From positions 1 to 64,000 of the forward strand of contig CAWKIT010000004.1 in NCBI GenBank assembly GCA_963849695.1: 64,000 nt of DNA, in the 5' to 3' direction. Under the pieces are notes generated by a model. The model was not told the DNA's origin. It ran no database searches and saw only the letters and a program-made list of their open reading frames with translations. This stretch comes from DASSUW01 sp963849695 (GTDB taxonomy: Bacteria > Actinomycetota > Thermoleophilia > Solirubrobacterales > Solirubrobacteraceae). The position numbers and the translations under genes were made by a program. Positions 42,302 through 50,753 of the stretch are shown here, in pieces; position 1 is the first letter of the stretch, and every line of letters begins with the position of its first letter.

Positions 42302-42809
42302 CTAGGCGGCCAGTTCGACCACGACCTCGCGCAGGCCGGCCGAGATGCGGCCCGCTTCGAGCCGGCGCGCGAACGTGAGCATGAGCCGTCGCGCGGCCTC
42401 GTTGTCGCCGAGCATCGTGGCGGCGAAGCGGCGGATCCCGACCGTCAGCGCCGCGTCCGCGAGCCGGCGCGCGAGCTCGCGCCCGAGGCCTTGGCCCTGC
42501 CACGGATCGCCGACCACGATCGCCATCTCGGCGGTGTCGGGGCGATCCGGCAGCCGGACGCAGCGCGCGACCGCCACGAGCTGCTCGGGGTCGTCCTCGA
42601 GCACCGCCACGAGTGCGATGTGGTTGACGCCGTCGACCTCGGTCAGGTAGCGCAGCTCCGACCGCGAAAAGCTCGGCTTTGCGGCCAGAAAGCGCCTGCG
42701 GATGCTCTCCAGGCTGAGCTGCCGGAGGCCGTTGACGAGCCGGTCCTTGTCGCCCGGGCTCGATCGGCCTGACCACGACCCGGACGCCGCTGGGGAGCGT
42801 GTAGCGCAC
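42302..42809 (-). pseudogene. GNAT acetyltransferase, frameshifted near the N-terminus
   Basis: Paralogue of the acetyltransferase at 2844. The start GTG 42809 gives RYTLPSGVRVVVRPIEP, then the frame is lost. Removing one G/C from CCCGGG (42753-42758) restores GDKDRLVNGLRQLSLESIRR, SELRYLTEVDGVNHIAL, the acetyl-CoA loop DPWQGQGLGRELARRLAD and the C-terminal strand. A read-through frame from ATG 42817 would scramble the first ~20 residues. One homopolymer indel explains everything, so a sequencing error is as likely as real inactivation. Confidence 0.75.
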
Positions 42810-42856
42810 GGTTTCATTTTAGAACCGACTCGGTCGCCGGCGCAGTACGGCTGGCC

Positions 42857-44188
42857 CTACCCCCGCTCGCCGATCGGCACATAGTCGCGCCCGCGGTCGC
42901 CCGTGTAGATCTGGCGCGGGCGCGCGATCTTCTGCTCGGAGTCGTCGATCATCTCCAGCCACTGCGCGATCCAGCCGCTCGTGCGCGGGATCGCGAACAG
43001 GACCGGGAACATGCCGACCGGCATCCCGAGCGCCTCGTAGATGAGCCCCGAGTAGAAGTCGACGTTCGGGTACAGCTTGCGGCTGACGAAGTAGTCGTCC
43101 TCGAGCGCGATCTTCTCGAGCTCGAGCGCGATGTCGAGCAGCGGGTTGGTGCCGGTGACCTCGAACACCTCGTCGGTCGCCTTCTTGATGATCTTGGCCC
43201 GCGGGTCGTAGTTCTTGTAGACCCGGTGGCCGAAGCCCATCAGGCGCTCCTTGCCGTCCTTCACGCCCTGCATGAAGTCGGGGATGTTCTCCTTGCTCTC
43301 GATCCGGCGCAGCATCCGCAGGACGGCCTCGTTGGCGCCGCCGTGCAGCGGGCCGTAGAGGGCGGCGACGCCGGCCGCCACAGCCGAGTACGGGTCGACC
43401 TGCGAGGAGCCGACCGCCCGTACCGCGTTGGTCGAGCAGTTCTGCTCGTGGTCGGCATGGAGGATGAAGAGGATGTCGAGCGCCCGTTCCAGCCGCGGGT
43501 CCGGCTGGTACTTGAGCTCGGTCATCTTGTAGAGCATGTTCAGGAAGTTGCCGGGGTAGCGCAGGTCGTTGTCCGGATAGACGTACGGCTGCCCCATGTT
43601 GTGGCGGAAGGCGAACGCCGCGAGCGTCGGCATCTTCGCGATCAGCCGGATCACGTGGGAGTAGCGGATCTCCGGGTCCTTGATCTGCGGCGCGTCCGGA
43701 TAGAACGTCGACAGCGCGGCGACCGACGAGCACAGCATCCCCATCGGGTGCGCGTCGTAGCGGTAGCCCTCCATGAACTTCTTGACGTTCTCGTGCACGA
43801 ACGTGTGGATCGTGATCTCGTGCTCCCACTCCTCGAGCTGGGGCTGCGTCGGCAGCTCGCCGTGCACGAGCAGGTAGGCGACCTCGAGGTAGCTGGACTG
43901 CTCGGCGAGTTGCTCGATCGGATACCCGCGGTACTCGAGCACGCCCTTGTCGCCGTCGATGAACGTGATCGCGGAGCGACACGAGGCGGTGTTCATGAAC
44001 GCGGGGTCGTAGGTCATGAGGCCGAAGTCGTCCTCGTCGACCTTGATCTCGCGCAGCGCCGGCGCGCGGATCGTGCCGTCCTCGATCGGCACCTCGTACG
44101 TGCGACCGGTCCGGTTGTCGGTGATGCTGAGAGTCTCGGACGCCGTGGCTACGCCGTCGCCGCTCAGGGTCTGCTCCTCGGTGCCCAT
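42857..44188 (-). CDS. gltA: Citrate synthase
   Basis: 443 residues, type II citrate synthase. Catalytic His247 in FILHADHEQNCST, His282 in GPLHGGANEA, Asp377 in YPNVDFYSGLIYEALG, plus GFGHRVYKNYDPRA. The N-terminal beta domain is present (SITDNRTGRTYEVPIEDGTI), as in hexameric NADH-sensitive enzymes. It starts the TCA cycle by condensing acetyl-CoA and oxaloacetate. The 2-oxoglutarate step is encoded 23 kb away. Intact, ATG 44188. Confidence 0.95.
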   Translation of the reverse strand: MGTEEQTLSGDGVATASETLSITDNRTGRTYEVPIEDGTIRAPALREIKVDEDDFGLMTYDPAFMNTASCRSAITFIDGDKGVLEYRGYPIEQLAEQSSYLEVAYLLVHGELPTQPQLEEWEHEITIHTFVHENVKKFMEGYRYDAHPMGMLCSSVAALSTFYPDAPQIKDPEIRYSHVIRLIAKMPTLAAFAFRHNMGQPYVYPDNDLRYPGNFLNMLYKMTELKYQPDPRLERALDILFILHADHEQNCSTNAVRAVGSSQVDPYSAVAAGVAALYGPLHGGANEAVLRMLRRIESKENIPDFMQGVKDGKERLMGFGHRVYKNYDPRAKIIKKATDEVFEVTGTNPLLDIALELEKIALEDDYFVSRKLYPNVDFYSGLIYEALGMPVGMFPVLFAIPRTSGWIAQWLEMIDDSEQKIARPRQIYTGDRGRDYVPIGERG

Positions 44189-44218
44189 ACGACGTATTGT
44201 GCCCGTTGGGACGGGCCC

Positions 44219-44452
44219 CTAGCCCGTAAGCACAGCAGTCGCCAGCGTGAGGGCGACGAGCAGGACCGCCAGGCCCATCACCGCGCGGGCGGCGCCCTCG
44301 GTGCGCGGGAAGTGCTCGTGCCCGCGAATGCCGATCGCCGAGACCACGAGCGCGAACACCACGAGCACGAGGCCGGCGATGTAGAAGGGGGTCTTCGAGG
44401 TCTCCTCGGCGCCCTCGGCGGCCGTGGCGAGCAACTCCAGCACGGCGGGCAA
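44219..44452 (-). CDS. Two-helix small membrane protein
   Basis: 77 residues. Helices FYIAGLVLVVFALVVSAIGI and AARAVMGLAVLLVALTLATA separated by a charged loop (RGHEHFPRTEGA). Not recognised; similar orphan membrane proteins often sit beside gltA or cytochrome genes in Thermoleophilia (inference). It begins only one base after the dcd stop and ends 30 bp before gltA. Confidence 0.6.
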   Translation of the reverse strand: MPAVLELLATAAEGAEETSKTPFYIAGLVLVVFALVVSAIGIRGHEHFPRTEGAARAVMGLAVLLVALTLATAVLTG

Positions 44453-44453
44453 G

Positions 44454-45017
44454 CTACCGCATGTAGCGCGACTCGGTGGCGGCGACCTGGCCCTGGTAGT
44501 GCGAGCCCAGCTCGGCCGAGCCGTACGGCCGCTCGGCGGGCGCGTCGAGCGCCATGAACGAGAGCTGCGCGATCGGCAGGCCGGCGTAGAGCTTGATCGG
44601 GACGCGCGTGAGGTTGGTGATCTCGAGCGTCAGCGTGCCTCGGAAGCCCGGGTCCACGAAGCCTGCGGTGGCGTGCACGATCAGGCCCAGGCGGCCGAGC
44701 GACGATTTGCCTTCGATGCGGGCGACCACGTCCTCGGGCAGCTCGACGTACTCCTGCGTGCGGCCGAGCACGAACTCGCCGGGGTGGATCGCGAATGGGT
44801 CGGCTCCCTCGACCACCACCTCTTCGGTGAGGTTCCGCGGCGGGTCGCGCAGGTCGATCGCCGTCACCCGGTGGTTGTGAAACACCCGGAACGAGTTCCC
44901 CAGCAGCAGGTCGACGGACGCGGGCTGGACCCGTTCCGGCTGCCACGGGTCGATGACGATCCGCCCCTCCGCGACCAGGCGGCGGATCGTGCCGTCGGAC
45001 AGGACGGACGTGATCAA
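44454..45017 (-). CDS. dcd: dCTP deaminase (probably dUMP-forming)
   Basis: 187 residues of the trimeric dUTPase/dCTP deaminase fold. Motifs: VQPASVDLLLGNSFRVF, HPGEFVLGRTQEYVELP, EGKSSLGRLGLIVHATAGF, DPGFRGTLTLEITN (catalytic Glu) and PYGSAELGSHYQGQ. Close in wording and length to the bifunctional enzyme of mycobacteria that makes dUMP directly. The only start giving the family N-terminus is TTG 45017, which overlaps the stop of the upstream small gene (TTGA), so initiation may depend on coupling. Confidence 0.9.
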   Translation of the reverse strand: MITSVLSDGTIRRLVAEGRIVIDPWQPERVQPASVDLLLGNSFRVFHNHRVTAIDLRDPPRNLTEEVVVEGADPFAIHPGEFVLGRTQEYVELPEDVVARIEGKSSLGRLGLIVHATAGFVDPGFRGTLTLEITNLTRVPIKLYAGLPIAQLSFMALDAPAERPYGSAELGSHYQGQVAATESRYMR

Positions 45018-45277
45018 CGCTGCGACTCGCGCGCGCGGGCGACGACGGTGCGCACGCGCGGCGGAGCGGGCGGCGCCGCCTCACGATGCGGGCCGCGGCG
45101 TGGGGCGTGCGGCAGCTTCGGCGCCGGATGCGGCCGGCGGTAGCCGCCGCCACCGCCGTCTGAGTCGTCATAGCCCGGCTCCTGCCGGATGGCCCACCAG
45201 ATCAGCAAGCAGGCGGCGACGATCGGCAGCTTGAGGAAGACGAACAGGTACAGCATCGCCCAGCCCATTGGGCCCAT
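45014..45277 (-). CDS. Single-pass small membrane protein
   Basis: 87 residues. One N-terminal helix (WAMLYLFVFLKLPIVAACLL), then a Gly/Pro/Arg-rich, strongly basic cytoplasmic tail (GGGGGYRRPHPAPKLPHAPR). Not recognised. Its stop codon overlaps the TTG start of dcd, suggesting it is needed for dcd translation. Confidence 0.5.
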   Translation of the reverse strand: MGPMGWAMLYLFVFLKLPIVAACLLIWWAIRQEPGYDDSDGGGGGYRRPHPAPKLPHAPRRGPHREAAPPAPPRVRTVVARARESQR

Positions 45278-45301
45278 GGTACCTCCGGAAGGGGCGAGTG
45301 T

Positions 45302-46237
45302 CTAGGCCCGCAGCGGCACGGCCGCGGCGTCGAAGCGCGTGATGCGCTGGAGCTCGGCGACGCGGTCGGCGACCTCGTCGCCGGTCAGCGTCTGCATCCG
45401 CTCGGTCCCGAACGCCTCGACGTTGAACGAGGCCATCGCGGTGCCATAGGCGATCGCGCGGCGCAGCAGCTCGTCGGTCAGCTCCTCGCCGGCGTGGGCG
45501 GCGACGTAGCCCATGAAGCCGCCCGCGAAGGTGTCGCCGGCGCCGGTCGGGTCGACGACGTCAGGGGTCGGGTAGGCGGGCAGGCCGAAGAAGCCGTCGG
45601 GCGTGTACATGCCGGCGCCGTGCTCGCCCTGCTTGGCGATCACCACGCGCGGGCCCATCTCGTGCACGGCGCGAGCGGCGCGCACGAGGTTCGGCTCGTC
45701 CGTCAGCTGCTTGACCTCCTCGTCGTTGACGATCAGGCAGTCGACGCCGGCGATCGTGTGCTCGAGCGAGGTCCGCGTGACCTCGATCCACATGTTCATC
45801 GTGTCCATGGCCACGAACCGCGCCTGCGTGCACTGCTCGTGCACTGCGCGCTGGAGGTCGGGGTGGATGTTGGCCAGGAACAGAGTCTCGGCGGCGGCCG
45901 CCGCCGGCGACAGCTTCGGCTCGAAGTCCGCGAACACGTTCAGGTCGGTCTGCAGCGTGTGGCGGACGTTGGGGTCACGCTCGTAGCGGCCGGCCCAGAA
46001 GAACGTCTTGCCACCCGCCACGTGCTCGACGTCGTCGGTGATCACTCCGCGCTCGTGGAGGACCGCGTACTCGTCCGGGCCGAAGTCGTCGCCGACCGGC
46101 CCGACGATCCGGGTCTCGGCCAGGAACGACGACGCCAGCGAGAAGTGCACGGCCGCGCCGCCGAGCAGGCGGTCGCGCTTGCCGGTCGGCGTCTCGACGG
46201 CGTCGAAGGCAATCGATCCCACAACGGTCAGCGACAT
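45302..46237 (-). CDS. PfkB-family carbohydrate/nucleoside kinase
   Basis: 311 residues of the ribokinase fold. Signature 2 with catalytic base is VVDPTGAGDTFAGGFMGYV; the N-terminal substrate-lid region is GGAAVHFSLASSFLAETRIV and signature-1-like GPVGDDFGPDEYAVL. Phosphate-acceptor specificity (sugar or adenosine) cannot be read. It is the first of several co-directional genes with dcd and gltA. Confidence 0.87.
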   Translation of the reverse strand: MSLTVVGSIAFDAVETPTGKRDRLLGGAAVHFSLASSFLAETRIVGPVGDDFGPDEYAVLHERGVITDDVEHVAGGKTFFWAGRYERDPNVRHTLQTDLNVFADFEPKLSPAAAAAETLFLANIHPDLQRAVHEQCTQARFVAMDTMNMWIEVTRTSLEHTIAGVDCLIVNDEEVKQLTDEPNLVRAARAVHEMGPRVVIAKQGEHGAGMYTPDGFFGLPAYPTPDVVDPTGAGDTFAGGFMGYVAAHAGEELTDELLRRAIAYGTAMASFNVEAFGTERMQTLTGDEVADRVAELQRITRFDAAAVPLRA

Positions 46238-46313
46238 GCGGCGGGCAGCCTAGCGAGCCGATGACCGATTCCACGACCCGCGGCGTGACCGATCATCTAG
46301 CCTGCGCGCACTC

Positions 46314-47267
46314 GTGCGCGCCATTCGCATAGATCGCTGGGGCGGGCCGGACGTCCTCGAGGTCGTCGACGACGCGCCGGTGCCCGCGCCGGCCGAGCAC
46401 GAGCTCCTGGTGCGCGTGAGCCGCGCCGGGGTCAATTTCGCCGACACCCACGCGCGCGAGAACTCCTACCTCGCGCCCTACGAGCTGCCCCTGATCCCCG
46501 GCGCGGAGGTGGCGGGCACCACCGAGGACGGGCGCCGCGTGGTGGCGATGCTCGCCAGCGGCGGCTACGCCGAGTACGCCGCGGCGCCGAAGGCCACCGC
46601 GTTCGACATCCCCGACGGCGTGTCCGACGCCGCGGCTCTGGCGCTGCTGATCCAGGGCCTGACCGCCTGGCACCTCTACCGCACCTCCGCCCACGTGGTC
46701 GCGGGCGAGAGCGTGGTCGTGCATGCGGCGGCCGGCGGCGTCGGCTCGCTCGCGGTCCAGCTCGGGAAGGCGTTCGGTGCGTACGTGATCGCCACCGCGT
46801 CGACCGAGGAGAAGCGCGCGCTGGCGCTCGAGCTGGGCGCCGACGCGGCCGTCGACGTCACCCGCGAGGACCTGACCGACGCGCTGATCGCCGCCAACGA
46901 CGGGCGGCGCGTCGACGTCGTGCTCGAGATGGCCGGCGGCAGCGTGTTCGACGCCTCGCTGCGCGCGCTGGCGCCGTTCGGGCGGCTGGTCACCTACGGC
47001 ATGGCGTCGCGCGAGCCCAACCGCGTCGCCGCCGGCAACCTGCTCCGCCACTCGAGCGCGGTGGTCGGCTTTTGGCTGGCGCACTGCCTCTCCAAGCCGC
47101 GGGAGATGCTCGCCGCGCCGCTGCGCGACCTGTTCGACCGCGTGGCGCGCGGGGACCTGCGCGTGGTCGAGGGCGCGGTTTACCCGCTCGCCGACGCCCG
47201 GCGGGCGCACGAGGATCTGCAGGGCCGGCGCACCACCGGCAAGCTGTTGCTCGACCCGGCGTCATAG
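46314..47267 (+). CDS. Zinc-free quinone/alkene oxidoreductase (MDR family)
   Basis: 317 residues, medium-chain reductase fold without structural zinc cysteines, like NADPH:quinone reductase. N-terminus MRAIRIDRWGGPDVLEVVDD, catalytic-domain RAGVNFADTHARENSYLAP, Rossmann dinucleotide motif VVHAAAGGVGSLAVQLGKAF. C-terminal RRTTGKLLLDP is typical. It reduces small quinones or enones with NADPH. GTG start at 46314; it ends 13 bp before the helicase gene. Confidence 0.86.
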   Translation: MRAIRIDRWGGPDVLEVVDDAPVPAPAEHELLVRVSRAGVNFADTHARENSYLAPYELPLIPGAEVAGTTEDGRRVVAMLASGGYAEYAAAPKATAFDIPDGVSDAAALALLIQGLTAWHLYRTSAHVVAGESVVVHAAAGGVGSLAVQLGKAFGAYVIATASTEEKRALALELGADAAVDVTREDLTDALIAANDGRRVDVVLEMAGGSVFDASLRALAPFGRLVTYGMASREPNRVAAGNLLRHSSAVVGFWLAHCLSKPREMLAAPLRDLFDRVARGDLRVVEGAVYPLADARRAHEDLQGRRTTGKLLLDPAS

Positions 47268-47280
47268 AGTCACTTCTTCA

Positions 47281-48699
47281 ATGAGCACGTTTGCAGAGCT
47301 CGGGCTGGCAGAGGAGATCCTCGCCGCCCTGCGGGACGTCGGCTACGAGGCGCCGAGCCCGATCCAGGAGCAGGCGATCCCTGTGCTGATCGAGGGGCGC
47401 GACGTTATCGGCCAAGCGCAGACCGGGACCGGCAAGACCGCCGCCTTCGGGCTGCCGATGATCCAGTCGATCGACGGGTCCGACGCGGACGTCCAGGCGC
47501 TCGTCCTCACGCCGACGCGCGAGCTGTGCATCCAGGTCACGCAGGCGCTGCGCGTGTACGGGTCCCGCAAGGGCGTCGACCCGGTGGCGGTGTTCGGCGG
47601 CGCCCCGATCCGCGACCAGCAGGCGTACCTGAAGGGCGGGGCGCCGATCGTGGTCGGCACCGTCGGCCGCGTGCTCGACCTGATCTCGCGCCACTCGCTG
47701 ATGCTGCACTCGTGCCGCTACGTGGTGCTCGACGAGGCCGACGAGATGCTCGACCTCGGCTTCCTCGAGGACGTCGAGAAGATCCTCTCCTACACCTCCA
47801 ACGGCCGCCAGACGGCGCTGTTCAGCGCCACCATGCCGGCGCCGATCCGCGCCCTCGCCCAGCGCCATCTGTACGACCCGGTGACGGTGAAGGTGAAGGC
47901 GGCGACGCTGACCATCGACACCGTCGAGCAGTTCTTCCTCGAGACCCGGCCGCAGGAGAAGGTCGGCTCGCTGGTACGCGTGCTGGAGGCCGAGCGGCCG
48001 CAGCAGGCGATCGTGTTCACGCGCACCAAGATCCGCACCGAGCAGCTCTACCGGACGCTGCGCGACAAGGGCATGAACGTGAAGGCGCTGCACGGCGACA
48101 TGTCGCAGGGCGCCCGCGACGGCGTGATGATCGCGTTCAAGGGCGGGCGGCTCCCGATCCTCGTCGCCACCGACGTCGCCGCTCGCGGGCTCGACATCAC
48201 CGCGGTCACCCACGTCGTCAACTTCGACGTCCCGACCTCGCCCGACGTCTACGTGCACCGCATCGGCCGCACCGGCCGCGTCGGGCGGTCGGGCCGCGCG
48301 ATCACGTTCATCGAGCCGCGCCAGCGGCGCGACCTCGCGGCGATCGAGAAGCACGCCGGGACGCAGGTCGCGCCGTGGGCCGAGGGCGCGCATGTGGCGC
48401 CGGCGCGCACCCACGAGCCGCCGCGCCGCCACCGCAAGCCGCACGACGCCAACGGCCGCGGCGAGTACGCGAAGCTGATCGCCTCCGGCGGCCGCGCCGC
48501 CGGCCTCGCCGAGGCCGACCTCATCCACGCCGTCACCTCGCAGGCGGGGCTCGACGGCGAGGCCGTTCGCAACGTGCGGCTGCTCGAGCGCTTCGCGCTG
48601 CTCGAGGTGCCGGCCGGGGACGCGGAGCGGGTCGCCGGCGCGGTCGACGGCACCGCGATCCGAGGCCACACGCTCCGGATCGAACCCGCGCGAGCCTGA
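47281..48699 (+). CDS. DEAD-box RNA helicase with DbpA-type RNA-binding tail
   Basis: 472 residues. Q motif PSPIQEQAIPVL, Walker A AQTGTGKT (46-53), Ia PTPTREL-like VLTPTRELCIQV, DEAD in LDEADEMLDLGFL, SAT in LFSATMPAP, motif IV VFTRTKIRTEQL, V TDVAARGLDI and VI HRIGRTGRVGRSGRA. The C-terminal ~75 residues (LIASGGRAAGLAEADLIHAV...) form a DbpA RNA-binding-like domain, so it probably acts in ribosome biogenesis or cold-shock RNA remodelling. Translation starts at ATG 47281. Confidence 0.92.
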   Translation: MSTFAELGLAEEILAALRDVGYEAPSPIQEQAIPVLIEGRDVIGQAQTGTGKTAAFGLPMIQSIDGSDADVQALVLTPTRELCIQVTQALRVYGSRKGVDPVAVFGGAPIRDQQAYLKGGAPIVVGTVGRVLDLISRHSLMLHSCRYVVLDEADEMLDLGFLEDVEKILSYTSNGRQTALFSATMPAPIRALAQRHLYDPVTVKVKAATLTIDTVEQFFLETRPQEKVGSLVRVLEAERPQQAIVFTRTKIRTEQLYRTLRDKGMNVKALHGDMSQGARDGVMIAFKGGRLPILVATDVAARGLDITAVTHVVNFDVPTSPDVYVHRIGRTGRVGRSGRAITFIEPRQRRDLAAIEKHAGTQVAPWAEGAHVAPARTHEPPRRHRKPHDANGRGEYAKLIASGGRAAGLAEADLIHAVTSQAGLDGEAVRNVRLLERFALLEVPAGDAERVAGAVDGTAIRGHTLRIEPARA

Positions 48700-48732
48700 G
48701 CCCCGCCGCGGCAGGCCGCTACGGTTGGCGCC

Positions 48733-49185
48733 ATGTCGCAGATGACGATGACCACCAATCACGGGGACATCGTCCTCGAGCTTTTCGACGAGGACGCTCC
48801 GGAGACGGTGGCCAACTTCCGCCGCCTTGCCGAGAAGGGGTTCTACGACGGGCTGATCTTCCACCGCGTGATCCCCGACTTCATGATCCAGGGCGGCTGC
48901 CCGGAGGGCACCGGAACGGGCGGCCCGGGCTACACGTTCAAGGACGAGATCAACGACCACAAGATCGTCAAGGGCGCGCTGGCGATGGCGAATGCCGGGC
49001 CGAACACCAACGGCTCGCAGTTCTTCGTCGTCACCACCGCGGCCGCGCCGTGGCTGGACGGCAAGCACACGGTGTTCGGCGAGGTCAGCGAGGGCATGGA
49101 CGTGGTCGACAAGATCGGCACGCTGCCCACCGACGCGCGCGACCGGCCCACGCAGGAGGCCCGGATCGAGCGGCTGGCCGCGTAA
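48733..49185 (+). CDS. Cyclophilin-type peptidyl-prolyl isomerase
   Basis: 150 residues. Active-site sequence GLIFHRVIPDFMIQGGCPEG with the catalytic Arg, Phe and Met, then GPNTNGSQFFVVTTAAAPWL and GKHTVFGEV. No signal peptide, so it acts in the cytosol on prolyl bonds. ATG 48733. The 46-bp shared element begins 5 bp after its stop. Confidence 0.93.
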   Translation: MSQMTMTTNHGDIVLELFDEDAPETVANFRRLAEKGFYDGLIFHRVIPDFMIQGGCPEGTGTGGPGYTFKDEINDHKIVKGALAMANAGPNTNGSQFFVVTTAAAPWLDGKHTVFGEVSEGMDVVDKIGTLPTDARDRPTQEARIERLAA

Positions 49186-49189
49186 CCGT

Positions 49190-49235
49190 ATGCGGCTTAC
49201 TCGCACTCGCAAGCTCGTGCGAGCGCCTTGGCATG
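49190..49235 (+). promoter_or_regulatory. 46-bp shared upstream element, copy 2
   Basis: Begins ATGCGGCTTACTCGCACTCG and ends GCGAGCGCCTTGGCATG, with inverted arms CTCGCAC/GTGCGAG. It differs from copy 1 (34740-34785) at three positions, all transitions. It ends 6 bp before the likely start of the aldehyde dehydrogenase; an ATG inside its final CATG (49233) is an alternative start. The equivalent position and orientation of the two copies argue for a shared regulator or promoter. Confidence 0.6.
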
Positions 49236-49241
49236 CTTCGC

Positions 49242-50753
49242 ATGGCGACGATCCAGGAGACTGACACCATCGAGGTCGAGAACCCGGCCACCGGCCAGGT
49301 CATCCGCACCCTGCCCGTCACCGCCCCCGACGAGGTCGCGGGGCTGGTGGCGCGCGCCCGCGCCGCCCAGCCGGCGTGGGAGGCGCTCGGGTACGACGGC
49401 CGCGCCCGCGTGCTGCGGCGGATGCAGAAGTGGCTGGTCGACAACGCAGACCGGGTGGCGCAGACGATCGTCGACGAGAGCGGCAAGTCGTACGAGGACG
49501 CGCTCGTGGCCGAAGTCGCGTACGGCGCGGGCGCGCTCGGGTTCTGGGCCAAGCGCGCGCCCAAGTACCTGGCCGACGAGAAGGTCCGCACCACGAGCCC
49601 GTTCGTCCTCGGCCGCAAGCTCCTCGTCCGCTACGGGCCGGTCGGGGTGGTGGGCGTGATCGGCCCGTGGAACTACCCGCTGAACAACAACTTCGGCGAC
49701 GCGGTTCCCGCCCTGGCGGCCGGCAACGCCGTCGTCCTCAAGCCATCGCAGGTGGCGCCGCTCACGTCGCTGCTGCTCGCGGACGGCCTCCGCGAGTGCG
49801 GGCTGCCCGAGGACGCGATCCAGGTCGTGATCGGCGGCGCCGACTCGGCGCAGGCCCTGATCGACGACGTCGACTTCGTGATGTTCACCGGCTCGACGGC
49901 GACCGGCAGGAAGGTGATGGCGCGGGCGGCCGAGACGCTGACGCCGGTCGGGCTCGAGCTCGGCGGCAAGGACCCGATGATCGTGCTCGCCGATGCCGAC
50001 TTCGAGCGCGCCGCCAACGCCGCGACCTACTACTCGATGCAGAACGGCGGCCAGACCTGCGTGTCGGTCGAGCGCGTCTACGTGGAGGCGCCGATCTACG
50101 ACCGGTTCGTGGACGCTGTCACCGAGCGGGTGAAGGCGCTGCGCGTCGGCCCGCCGAACGGTCCCGCCAGCGTGGAGGTCGGCGCGATCACCTTCGGATC
50201 GCAGCTCGACACCATCGCCACCCATGTCGACCAGGCGCGCGCGGCGGGCGCCCGCATCACCGCCGGCGGCAGGGTGCGCGAGGGGGCGGGGCGCTTCTAC
50301 GAGCCCACCGTGCTGGCCGACGTCGACCACTCGATGACCGCCATGACGGAGGAGACGTTCGGGCCCACGGTCCCGATCATGAAGGTCGCCGACGCCGAGG
50401 AGGCGATCCGGCTCGCCAACGACTCGCCGTACGGCCTCGGAGCGTCGGTGTGGACGAAGGACCGTGCCCGCGGCGAGCAGATCGCCAGGCGGCTCGAGAG
50501 CGGCTACGCGTGCGTCAACGACGCCAACGTCAACTACTTCGCCTTCGAGCTCCAGATGGGCGGCTGGAAGGAGTCAGGCCTCGGCGTCCGCCACGGCGCC
50601 GCCGGGATCCGCAAGTACACGCGCCAGCAGGCGATCCTCGTCACGCGCTTCGCGCCCAAGCGCGAGCTGCACTACTTCCCGTACCGGGCCCGCACCACCA
50701 GGTTGTTGGGCAGGCTCGTCAAGGTGCTGTACGGGCGCGGATCGCGCGCCTGA
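49242..50753 (+). CDS. Aldehyde dehydrogenase, succinate-semialdehyde type
   Basis: 503 residues. Nucleotide-binding GPWNYPLNNNFGDAVPALAA, catalytic Glu239 in GLELGGKDPM and Cys273 in QNGGQTCVSVERV, oligomer tail RELHYFPYRARTTRLLGR. The acceptor is NAD(P); the C-terminal tail resembles actinobacterial succinate-semialdehyde dehydrogenases, so GABA/semialdehyde catabolism is plausible. Start ATG 49242 (MATIQETDT) or 49233. Its upstream element is shared with the SnoaL-MBL gene. The 3' end overlaps the glycosyltransferase on the other strand by 82 bp. Confidence 0.88.
   Translation: MATIQETDTIEVENPATGQVIRTLPVTAPDEVAGLVARARAAQPAWEALGYDGRARVLRRMQKWLVDNADRVAQTIVDESGKSYEDALVAEVAYGAGALGFWAKRAPKYLADEKVRTTSPFVLGRKLLVRYGPVGVVGVIGPWNYPLNNNFGDAVPALAAGNAVVLKPSQVAPLTSLLLADGLRECGLPEDAIQVVIGGADSAQALIDDVDFVMFTGSTATGRKVMARAAETLTPVGLELGGKDPMIVLADADFERAANAATYYSMQNGGQTCVSVERVYVEAPIYDRFVDAVTERVKALRVGPPNGPASVEVGAITFGSQLDTIATHVDQARAAGARITAGGRVREGAGRFYEPTVLADVDHSMTAMTEETFGPTVPIMKVADAEEAIRLANDSPYGLGASVWTKDRARGEQIARRLESGYACVNDANVNYFAFELQMGGWKESGLGVRHGAAGIRKYTRQQAILVTRFAPKRELHYFPYRARTTRLLGRLVKVLYGRGSRA

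Noticed and set aside
47526..50753. 1075-codon frame covering the helicase, cyclophilin and dehydrogenase
   Set aside because: Only the dehydrogenase part is real; the rest is the antisense-like shadow of genes in other frames.
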